This document shows positions 1 through 5,219 of a stretch of DNA of 10,346 nt, in pieces. Source of the DNA: an uncultured Veillonella sp. (GTDB taxonomy: Bacteria > Bacillota_C > Negativicutes > Veillonellales > Veillonellaceae); the NCBI GenBank assembly GCA_900765235.1, contig CAAFRK010000097.1, forward strand, positions 1 to 10,346. The letters are read 5' to 3'. The notes under the pieces were generated by a model. The model was not told the DNA's origin, did no database searches, and saw only the letters and a program-made list of their open reading frames with translations. Position numbers and translations under genes: made by a program. Each line of letters begins with the position of its first letter. The stretch's first letter is position 1.

Positions 1-491
1 CTGTTGATTTCGAAATCGAAGGCGACTTCCCTAAATATGGTAACGATGATGACCGTGTAGATGGCTTGGCAGCAAAGGTTGTTTCCACATTTATGAACAA
101 AATTCGTAAACATCCTACATATCGTCAATCCGTTCCTACTATGAGCTTGTTAACAATTACTTCCAACGTAGTATATGGTACTGCAACAGGTTCCACTCCA
201 GACGGCCGTAAAGCTGGTGAAGCTTTCGCTCCTGGTGCTAACCCAATGCATGGTCGTGACACTCACGGTGCTGTTTCTTCGTTGGCATCCGTAGCAAAAA
301 TGCCATGGCGTGATAGCTCCGATGGTATTTCCAATACCTTCTCTATCATTCCTGACGCATTAGGTAAATCTGGTGAAACATTTGTGTCCGTCAGCGATTT
401 TGATATTGAGTTAGATCCATCTCAATTGCCTAACTCCAATACAAACTTCGCTTGCAGCGAACCGAATGTTACTATAAAGGAAGATAATTAA
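1..491 (+). CDS. pflB: Pyruvate formate-lyase large chain, 3' part, lacking the glycyl-radical domain (5' end outside window)
   Basis: This is the C-terminal part of formate C-acetyltransferase, the cytoplasmic enzyme that converts pyruvate and CoA to acetyl-CoA and formate. The reading frame is open from base 3, giving about 162 visible residues. It contains typical PFL segments: [60 protein letters not shown] and [13 protein letters not shown]. In ordinary PFLs LGK is followed within about 15 residues by NL..L(L/M)DGY and then the radical domain. Here it is followed by an unrelated tail of about 40 residues (starting [10 protein letters not shown], ending TIKEDN) and a TAA stop. The next in-frame codons include two further stops (501, 549), so readthrough or a single frameshift cannot restore the usual enzyme. 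The missing domain is encoded by the next gene. The catalytic Cys pair would lie upstream of the window and cannot be checked. Confidence 0.93.
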   Translation, partial: VDFEIEGDFPKYGNDDDRVDGLAAKVVSTFMNKIRKHPTYRQSVPTMSLLTITSNVVYGTATGSTPDGRKAGEAFAPGANPMHGRDTHGAVSSLASVAKMPWRDSSDGISNTFSIIPDALGKSGETFVSVSDFDIELDPSQLPNSNTNFACSEPNVTIKEDN

Positions 492-502
492 CGTCTTCCA
501 TA

Positions 503-532
503 GTATCGGACTGCTTTCACCGGCACCGATAC
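503..532 (+). promoter_or_regulatory. Intercistronic hairpin between the two PFL chains
   Basis: GTATCGG (503-509) pairs perfectly with CCGATAC (526-532). An inner TGC (512-514)/GCA (523-525) stem sits across a two-base bulge and leaves an 8-nt loop. No T-run follows, so this is not an ordinary terminator. It could stabilise or process the mRNA and set the ratio of the two subunits. That role is inference. Confidence 0.5.
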
Positions 533-550
533 GAGTGTTAGTCTTGGTTG

Positions 551-558
551 AAAGGAGG
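551..558 (+). promoter_or_regulatory. Strong ribosome binding site of the stand-alone glycyl-radical subunit
   Basis: AAAGGAGG lies 8 nt before the ATG at 567. It is a near-ideal Shine-Dalgarno sequence. This argues that the small chain is independently and strongly translated, and is not a relic of a broken pfl gene. Confidence 0.85.
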
Positions 559-566
559 CAATACCC

Positions 567-806
567 ATGAGCAACCAACAACAAGTTGATAACTTGGTAG
601 AGTTATTGGATGGCTACTCCCAAAAAGGCGGTCATCATTTGAACGTTAACGTGTTCACTCGCGAAACATTGTTAGACGCTCAAAAACATCCTGAGTTGTA
701 TCCTCAATTGACTGTTCGTGTATCTGGTTACGCAGTGCACTTCAGCAAATTGACAAAACAACAACAGGACGAAGTTATTTCCCGTACATTCCATCAACAA
801 ATCTAA
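567..806 (+). CDS. Stand-alone glycyl-radical domain of pyruvate formate-lyase (GrcA/YfiD-like small subunit)
   Basis: The 79-residue protein corresponds to the C-terminal radical domain of [12 protein letters not shown] (9-17) matches the start of the domain, GGHHLNVNV (21-29) and RETLLDAQ (32-39) the middle, and [15 protein letters not shown] (45-59) contains the radical site, with Gly54 in SGYAVHF predicted to be the radical-bearing residue. The end, [19 protein letters not shown], matches the PFL C-terminus. E. coli GrcA (YfiD) is a known separate copy of this domain that repairs oxygen-cleaved PFL, but there the main PFL keeps its own domain. Here the upstream large chain has none, so this protein is probably an essential subunit rather than a spare part. 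It starts at an ATG with a strong RBS, 75 nt after the large chain, and is followed 12 nt later by pflA. The operon therefore encodes enzyme chain, radical chain and activase in order. Confidence 0.93.
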   Translation: MSNQQQVDNLVELLDGYSQKGGHHLNVNVFTRETLLDAQKHPELYPQLTVRVSGYAVHFSKLTKQQQDEVISRTFHQQI

Positions 807-818
807 TCGAGGTTTACT

Positions 819-1595
819 ATGACAGGACGTATTCATTCGGTTGAAACGATGGGTACGGTTGATGGTCCAGGCATGCGCATGGTGGTTTTTCTCCAAGGAT
901 GCCCCATGCGTTGTGCTTATTGCCACAATCCTGACACATGGAATGAAATTAGCGATGATGCTAAGCTCATGACCGTCGAGGAATTGTGGGACCAGTACGA
1001 ACGTAACCGCCAATTTTATACTAATGGTGGTATCACCGTCACAGGTGGGGAAGCTCTTATGCAAATTGACTTTGTTACTGAGCTTTTCACATATTTCCGT
1101 GAAAGAAACGTCCATACCTGTTTAGATACAAGTGGAATTTGTTTTGATCCCCACCAAGAGGTGGCCTACCGTAAGCTACTCAGTGTCACTAGTCTCGTCA
1201 TCCTAGACCTTAAAGAAATCGATCCTGATAAACATCTGTGGTTAACAGGAAAATCGTTAGAGCCTATTCTCGGCTTTGCACGAATGACAGCAGACGTAGA
1301 AGTTCCCATTTGGGTTCGTCACGTTGTAGTTCCTACGATTACAGATAATGCAGATCATCACTATCGTCTAGGCTTTTTCCTAGGATCTCTGAAAAACTTA
1401 CAAGCCGTTGATTGCTTACCATATCACGTTATGGGTACTGCTAAATATAAGGAGTTAGGTATTACCTATCGTCTAGAGGGCATACCGGCCGCAACAAAAG
1501 ATTTAGCGGCCAAAGCGACAAGAACCGTGGTGGAAGGCATCAAGGCCTATCGACGCCATTGGTGGAGTCCCATCAAAACACAACATCAATCATAA
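819..1595 (+). CDS. pflA: Pyruvate formate-lyase activating enzyme (radical SAM)
   Basis: The 258-residue cytoplasmic activase abstracts hydrogen from the PFL glycine, using S-adenosylmethionine and a [4Fe-4S] cluster. The cluster motif CxxxCxxC is Cys28-Cys32-Cys35 in QGCPMRCAYCHNPDTW. The SAM-contacting GGE motif is TVTGGEAL (73-80), ILDLKEID (128-135) is a conserved core strand, and LPYHVMG (200-206) and YRLEG near the C-terminus are typical of PFL activases. The N-terminal VETMGTVDGPGMR is also diagnostic. E. coli PflA is 246 aa, so length is normal. The ATG is preceded by GAGG at 809-812, 12 nt after the small radical subunit, so the two are almost certainly co-transcribed. In this organism the activase would have to act on a radical domain carried by a separate chain. 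Confidence 0.97.
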   Translation: MTGRIHSVETMGTVDGPGMRMVVFLQGCPMRCAYCHNPDTWNEISDDAKLMTVEELWDQYERNRQFYTNGGITVTGGEALMQIDFVTELFTYFRERNVHTCLDTSGICFDPHQEVAYRKLLSVTSLVILDLKEIDPDKHLWLTGKSLEPILGFARMTADVEVPIWVRHVVVPTITDNADHHYRLGFFLGSLKNLQAVDCLPYHVMGTAKYKELGITYRLEGIPAATKDLAAKATRTVVEGIKAYRRHWWSPIKTQHQS

Positions 1596-1625
1596 TCAAG
1601 TTTGAGGATAACTACCTCCCTTGAT
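1595..1625 (+). terminator. Hairpin at the end of pflA
   Basis: ATCAAG (1595-1600)/CTTGAT (1620-1625) and GAGG (1604-1607)/CCTC (1615-1618) form a two-part stem with a 3/1 internal loop and a 7-nt loop. An alternating AT stretch follows, not a T-run. It may act as a weak terminator or a 3' end protector. The stem begins at the last base of the stop codon. Confidence 0.4.
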
Positions 1626-1671
1626 ATATATACACATATATATTAAAAACTTGATCTATGATAGCCCTAAA

Positions 1672-1712
1672 CAATAGAGCCGCCCCCACACAACCGGGGA
1701 CGGCTCTTATTG
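1672..1712. terminator. Bidirectional terminator between convergent pflA and the D-2-hydroxyacid dehydrogenase
   Basis: CAATA-GAGCCG...CCCC pairs with GGGG...CGGCTC-T-TATTG, with one C/A mismatch and one bulged T. The stem is long and GC-rich, in otherwise AT-rich DNA, and sits midway between two converging genes. T-rich sequence lies on both sides, though without a clean T-run. Confidence 0.8.
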
Positions 1713-1809
1713 TATTTATAGACTATTTTAATATCTATAATTGGTATACTATTTTCACTACTATCAGTGCAGTGTTCAATTTGCTATTCGATTTGTTCTA
1801 ATATCTATT

Positions 1810-2763
1810 TTATTTAGATACTACGTTAATAGGTTCACCTTTAAAGAAGGCTTGTACATTGTCACGAATGATACCTACCAAACGTTGACGTGTTTCTAAA
1901 CCTTTCCAACCCATATGAGGTGTAATGATAACGTTATCTAATGTATATAGAGGGCTATCCTCTGCTGGAGGTTCTACCTCTTGTACATCAAGACCAGCAC
2001 CTGCAATACGTTTAGCTGCTAATGCTTCACAAAGATCTGCTTCATTAATGAGAGGACCACGGCCAGTATTTACAATGACTGCACTAGGTTTCATCTTAGC
2101 GATTGTCTCTTTATTGATCATATACTTAGTTTGGTCATTCAATGGGCAATGCAATGTAATATAATCACTATTTTCCAGTAATTCATCAAGACTTACATAA
2201 CGAACACCGTCGCCATCAGCCTTTGGTGTACGTGTATGAACCAAGATATTCATACCTAGTGCTTTTGCTACTTTAATCACTTCCATACCGATGTGACCAG
2301 CACCAACAACGCCTAATGTTTTACCATTCACTTCTGTGTGGCTCACTTGTAAATATTTTGTGAAATTACTGCGATCTCCTTTAGCAAGCATGCTGATTTG
2401 TTTCTGCATGGTAGATGCAAAATTGAGGATCATCATGATTACCGTATGTGCCACACGTTCAGTACTGTACGCTGGGATGTTGCACACAGTGATGCCTCTT
2501 TCCTTTGCTGCATTAAGGTCGATATTATTATATCCTGTACCCGCTTCTACGATGAGTTTTACAGTATCTGGGAATTGTGAAAGTAACTCAGCATTAACAG
2601 GAAGCTCTTTTGTTACTACTACACGAGCCCCTTGAATGCGCTCAATAAGTTCTTCATTTGTACTATTATCATAGACCTGTACATCACTAGATAACACAGA
2701 AAAATCTAATGCATGGTCATAATTCATTTTACCTGCGTTTACCACTACCACACGTTCGCTCAT
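1810..2763 (-). CDS. D-2-hydroxyacid dehydrogenase (NAD(P)-dependent), hydroxypyruvate/glyoxylate reductase-like
   Basis: The 317-residue cytoplasmic oxidoreductase of the D-isomer-specific 2-hydroxyacid dehydrogenase family reduces 2-oxoacids to D-2-hydroxyacids. The Rossmann motif is GVVGAGHIG (151-159). The catalytic triad is visible: Arg235 in NTGRGPLINEADL, Glu264 in EVEPP and His283 in TPHMGW. EAGTGYNNID (73-82) is the usual substrate-loop segment. At the end of the second Rossmann strand the sequence is ILVHTRTPK, with no Asp where NAD-specific members usually have one, so NADPH use is possible (inference). The substrate cannot be fixed from sequence: hydroxypyruvate, glyoxylate and other small 2-oxoacids all fit. 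The ATG at 2763 is preceded by AGGAGG at good spacing. The gene is transcribed alone, converges on pflA and diverges from alr. Confidence 0.93.
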   Translation of the reverse strand: MSERVVVVNAGKMNYDHALDFSVLSSDVQVYDNSTNEELIERIQGARVVVTKELPVNAELLSQFPDTVKLIVEAGTGYNNIDLNAAKERGITVCNIPAYSTERVAHTVIMMILNFASTMQKQISMLAKGDRSNFTKYLQVSHTEVNGKTLGVVGAGHIGMEVIKVAKALGMNILVHTRTPKADGDGVRYVSLDELLENSDYITLHCPLNDQTKYMINKETIAKMKPSAVIVNTGRGPLINEADLCEALAAKRIAGAGLDVQEVEPPAEDSPLYTLDNVIITPHMGWKGLETRQRLVGIIRDNVQAFFKGEPINVVSK

Positions 2764-2787
2764 GAGAACCTCCTACATAGATACTAT

Positions 2788-2817
2788 ATTATATATTTAT
2801 AAATTCCAAACCTACAA
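2788..2817 (-). promoter_or_regulatory. Candidate promoter of the D-2-hydroxyacid dehydrogenase
   Basis: On the minus strand TTGTAG (2817-2812) and TATAAT (2793-2788) are 18 bp apart, with the -10 box about 25 bp before the start codon. The -10 is perfect and the -35 is moderate. The surrounding DNA is very AT-rich, so chance matches are likely. Confidence 0.45.
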
Positions 2818-2920
2818 GTAATCTGGCTATGTTCACGATGTTAGATGATTACAATTTTGTCTAAATCATTCATAATCAATCTATTAGCTAGAAAAAGCAT
2901 ATATCATACTCTACTATAAA

Positions 2921-2953
2921 TTATACTATTATTTATATAAATTTATACTATTA
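2921..2953. repeat. Two copies of an 11-bp direct repeat
   Basis: TTATACTATTA occurs twice with a period of 22 bp, about two helical turns. It lies between divergent promoters and could be a regulator binding site. In such AT-rich DNA chance cannot be excluded. Confidence 0.4.
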
Positions 2954-3060
2954 ATATCACAGCTAACAATATTAATTAGTATACTTTCACGTTTATTGTA
3001 TATAATATATGTATAAAAATCATAAAAATAGAATTTCTGTATAAAACTTTCACAAAAGTA

Positions 3061-3088
3061 TTGTTTAATTCCCTAAAAGTTATACAAT
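3061..3088 (+). promoter_or_regulatory. Candidate alr promoter
   Basis: TTGTTT (3061-3066) and TACAAT (3083-3088) are 16 bp apart, about 30 bp before the alr ATG. This gives a short leader. No terminator or riboswitch-like structure lies between promoter and gene. Confidence 0.45.
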
Positions 3089-3120
3089 AAGATTAATGTT
3101 ATATAGAATTGAGGAATACC

Positions 3121-4233
3121 ATGAGACCTACCTATTTGACCATAAATACAAGTCTCGTTCGCGAGAATTTGCGTAAAATTAAAGATAGTTTACCGGAATG
3201 GAGCACATCCACAGCTGTTATCAAGGCCAATGGATATGGGCACGGCAGCGTTATGATGGGCCGTATTGCCGTTGAAGAAGGTTATGAATCCTTAGCCGTT
3301 GCCATTCCTGAAGAGTCAGTTCCACTTCGCAACGCAGGGATTATGGTACCAATTTATCTACTTGGCCTCACAAGACCTCAGTCCTTTGAGCTTGTAGCAG
3401 ATACTAATTCCATCCCAGCTATATGCGAATCTACCGATTTAGAAGCACTCGACAAGGTAGCAGAGAATCACGATATGATCATTCGCGTTGCTGTCGCTGT
3501 CGATACAGGCATGCATCGTATCGGTATCAAACCAGAGGATGCTGTGGAGTTTATTAAACGCGTTGAATCCTATGAAAATCTTGAAGTAGACGGTTTCTTT
3601 TCTCATATGAGTAACGCCGATGCAGCCGATCAAAGCCACGCTCATGGGCAGGCGCAAAAGTTCCATAAAATGGTCGATGAAATCCGTGCCTTTAGACCTG
3701 ATGCGGACTATCGATTCTCCCTTGCCAATAGTGCTGGATTGTTATCCGTAAAAGATAGCTTGTTCACCGATGCCCGTCCTGGTATTATTCAATACGGCAT
3801 TATGCCATCCCTTGATGTACCAAATCGATTAGGATTAAAACCTGTCCTCTCTTTCCATAGCGAAGTAGTTCATGTACAACGCTTGGAAGCTGGCGAAGGT
3901 ATCGGCTATGGTTCTACCTATGTAACACCAGAACCAATGACAATTGCTACTATCCCTGTAGGTTATGCAGATGGATATCCTCGTAGCTTATCTAATCGCG
4001 GTACCGTCCTTATTCATGGTACACGATGCCCTGTAGTAGGCCGTATCTGTATGGACCAATTCATGGTGTCCGTGCCTGATACAATTACTGTACAACCTGG
4101 TGATAAGGTTGTACTCTTAGGATCTCAAGGTCATGAGAGTATCTCTGCATTAGAGATTGCTGCCCTTGCGTCTACAATTCCTTATGAAATCTTCTGTGGT
4201 TTCTCTGAACGCGTACCTCGACAATATATTTAA
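3121..4233 (+). CDS. alr: Alanine racemase (PLP-dependent)
   Basis: The 370-residue cytoplasmic enzyme interconverts L- and D-alanine and supplies D-Ala for peptidoglycan. The PLP lysine is Lys35 in AVIKANGYGHG. The second catalytic base is the Tyr in GEGIGYGSTY (Tyr263). FSHMSNAD (160-167) and GRICMDQ (307-313) are family signatures of the barrel and C-terminal domains, and IPVGYADGYPR (278-288) is also typical. Length is normal for Alr. An in-frame TTG at 3109 would add four residues, but GAGG at 3111-3114 lies 6 nt before the ATG at 3121, so the ATG is chosen. It is transcribed alone, with its own candidate promoter and a strong terminator. Nothing nearby suggests a dedicated catabolic role (no dadA), so a biosynthetic role is more likely. 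Confidence 0.96.
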   Translation: MRPTYLTINTSLVRENLRKIKDSLPEWSTSTAVIKANGYGHGSVMMGRIAVEEGYESLAVAIPEESVPLRNAGIMVPIYLLGLTRPQSFELVADTNSIPAICESTDLEALDKVAENHDMIIRVAVAVDTGMHRIGIKPEDAVEFIKRVESYENLEVDGFFSHMSNADAADQSHAHGQAQKFHKMVDEIRAFRPDADYRFSLANSAGLLSVKDSLFTDARPGIIQYGIMPSLDVPNRLGLKPVLSFHSEVVHVQRLEAGEGIGYGSTYVTPEPMTIATIPVGYADGYPRSLSNRGTVLIHGTRCPVVGRICMDQFMVSVPDTITVQPGDKVVLLGSQGHESISALEIAALASTIPYEIFCGFSERVPRQYI

Positions 4234-4273
4234 AACAATCATTTTAGACCTCATAGAGATTTAGATACATACA

Positions 4274-4305
4274 AAATGAGCAGATATATTTATATCTGCT
4301 CATTT
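4274..4305 (+). terminator. Terminator of alr
   Basis: AAATGAGCAGATATA and TATATCTGCTCATTT form a perfect inverted repeat with arms of 15 nt separated by TT, so in RNA about 13 bp with a 6-nt loop. A T-rich stretch follows. It lies 40 bp after the alr stop codon. Confidence 0.8.
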
Positions 4306-4366
4306 ATATTTCTAGAAAGTTTCAAGGCCTATATTTACTATTTCATATAAGAAATTTTCAACGAAA

Positions 4367-4410
4367 AAAGCCCGTAATACATGCAGCGGTCTACATGTAT
4401 TACGGGCTTT
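4367..4410 (-). terminator. Strong intrinsic terminator facing the minus strand
   Basis: A perfect 17-bp stem (4367-4383 with 4394-4410; arm AAAGCCCGTAATACATG) encloses a 10-nt loop. Read on the minus strand it runs into six T residues, so it ends transcription arriving from the PepSY-like gene or from a non-coding RNA lying between 4411 and 4727. It could also back up the alr terminator on the plus strand. Confidence 0.88.
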
Positions 4411-4431
4411 CCTGCTCCCCTATACCTAGCG

Positions 4432-4708
4432 TACTGTAAAGCAGTTACGTTCTTATTGTGAGAGAGAGTATTATATACCAAGTATATAATCTTATGATTG
4501 GGAGGGAACCACAATGCATAAGGGGCCCTCTGAACGACAGACGGCATAGGAGAGAGTCAATGTTTGTCTATCCAATCCAGAGGGCTGCGTGTGTGTAATT
4601 GTTTATTGTGTGTGTAAGTGTATTGTGTATGTGTGTTGTGTATGTGTGTAAGTGTGTATAGTATTATGTGTTTAGTGTTCGTGTATTAAAGGGGTTTGCT
4701 TTACAGTA
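4432..4708 (-). ncRNA. Unclassified structured non-coding region, long 3' UTR or small RNA
   Basis: No plausible gene fills the 317 bp between the terminator at 4410 and the PepSY-like stop at 4728. An 11-bp perfect inverted repeat, TACTGTAAAGC (4432-4442) and GCTTTACAGTA (4698-4708), could close the whole segment. Inside are a 9-bp stem with a 3-nt loop (ATTATATAC/GTATATAAT, 4470-4490), an 8-bp stem GCCCTCTG (4525-4532)/CAGAGGGC (4578-4585), and a crossing 6-bp helix GATTGG (4496-4501)/CCAATC (4572-4577). The last two could coexist as an H-type pseudoknot or alternate. The minus strand is preferred because a strong terminator with a T-run lies just beyond in that direction. On the plus strand one inner helix pairs better (GACAGAC 4536-4542 with GTTTGTC 4562-4568 through a G-U), so direction is not settled. 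I do not recognise tmRNA, RNase P, SRP or a known riboswitch. Confidence 0.4.
4589..4679 (-). other. 91-nt tract with no G on the minus strand (no C on plus)
   Basis: From 4589 to 4679 the plus strand is only G, T and A, with many TG dinucleotides. A 13-bp unit TTGTGTATGTGTG is repeated in tandem at 4623-4635 and 4636-4648. The minus-strand RNA would be C/A-rich, G-free and unstructured, like a Rho utilisation site or a platform for a single-strand RNA-binding protein. It begins about 50 nt after the stop codon of the minus-strand gene. Confidence 0.6.
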
Positions 4709-4727
4709 GGATAGGCTTAGGATTAGC

Positions 4728-5219
4728 TTATTTTACGGCCATACCTGTTTTAGCATCCAATGCAATGGATACAGGTTTGTTTTGTGCATCATGGAACTCT
4801 ACAGTATATATAGGTTTACCATTTTGGTTCACTACAGACCAAGAGTTAATACCAGTTGCTACATTGCCAGTTTGTGCGAAGGCTGCATTGATCGCCACAT
4901 GTGGAGGTAACACAGTACCAGCATCAATAGCACTAGCTTCCATGGATGCATCATATGCTTTAGGAGTACCTTCAGTTACATTACCAGTTGCCACATCTAG
5001 AGTCATGGAATGGGCACCACTAGCATTGAAACCGTCTACTTCATAAATAGCAGTTTTGTCGGCAGCTTTGAAGGATACTTTAGTAATCTTAGAGTCGCCA
5101 TATTTATTTTCAAATTGATCGATTAAATAATTCGCACCAATTACGAAAATACTATTTTGATCGACTACGCCTGCTTGCTTACTTGTTGTGCTAGGTTGTG
5201 ATTTTCCACTTTTAGAGTT
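4728..5219 (-). CDS. PepSY-like C-terminal part of the exported Lys-rich protein, in the -1 frame relative to its upstream part
   Basis: This frame is open from the A-run at 5226-5218 to TAA at 4730-4728, about 163 codons, and has no convincing start codon or RBS of its own. It reads NSKSGKSQPSTTSKQAG as a linker, then two PepSY-like units: VVDQNSIFVIGANYLIDQF with IYEVDGFNASG, and LPPHVAINAAFAQTG with INSWSV, GKPIYTVEFHD and DAKTGMAVK. The neighbouring protein encoded at 6346-6909 shows the same pattern (VVDGN, GANGLL, VDGFDESG, LPPAAVVNFAYAQT, LNGWSV, GKIVYKVSF, DAMNGT), so the frame is clearly coding. It can only be made by joining to the signal-peptide-bearing frame at 5830-5219 through one extra A or a -1 shift. 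Joined, the protein would be 367 aa. Confidence 0.75.
   Translation of the reverse strand, partial: NSKSGKSQPSTTSKQAGVVDQNSIFVIGANYLIDQFENKYGDSKITKVSFKAADKTAIYEVDGFNASGAHSMTLDVATGNVTEGTPKAYDASMEASAIDAGTVLPPHVAINAAFAQTGNVATGINSWSVVNQNGKPIYTVEFHDAQNKPVSIALDAKTGMAVK

Larger units (their letters stand above)
2764..3120. other. AT-rich divergent intergenic region
   Basis: This 357-bp gap separates the dehydrogenase and alr. It holds their outward-facing promoters and RBSs. An 11-bp direct repeat, TTATACTATTA, occurs at 2921-2931 and 2943-2953, 22 bp apart start to start. I see no convincing coding frame or structured RNA in it. Confidence 0.6.

Noticed and set aside
492..566. Frameshift or readthrough joining the two PFL parts
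   Set aside because: Both parts are in the same frame but separated by three stops, and the tail of the large chain and spacer carry no PFL-like linker, so this is not a single mutation.
672..1115. 147-codon open frame on the minus strand
   Set aside because: It is antisense to the radical subunit and pflA, has no RBS, and its protein matches nothing recognisable.
1925..2635. Three plus-strand frames opposite the dehydrogenase
   Set aside because: They are shadows of a gene with complete catalytic motifs on the other strand, and lack RBSs.
3109..3120. TTG start for alr
   Set aside because: The SD GAGG lies between the TTG and the ATG at 3121 at correct spacing for the ATG.
4496..4515. T-box-like element (GGGAGGGAACCAC)
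   Set aside because: It differs from the conserved AGGGTGG-ACCGCG box, has no specifier stem I can identify, and no plus-strand gene follows.
4338..4547. 69-codon open frame on the minus strand
   Set aside because: It runs through the strong terminator hairpin at 4367-4410, has no RBS, and overlaps the structured non-coding region.
4587..4680. CRISPR or satellite array
   Set aside because: The TG-rich tract has irregular short repeats and no repeat-spacer periodicity.
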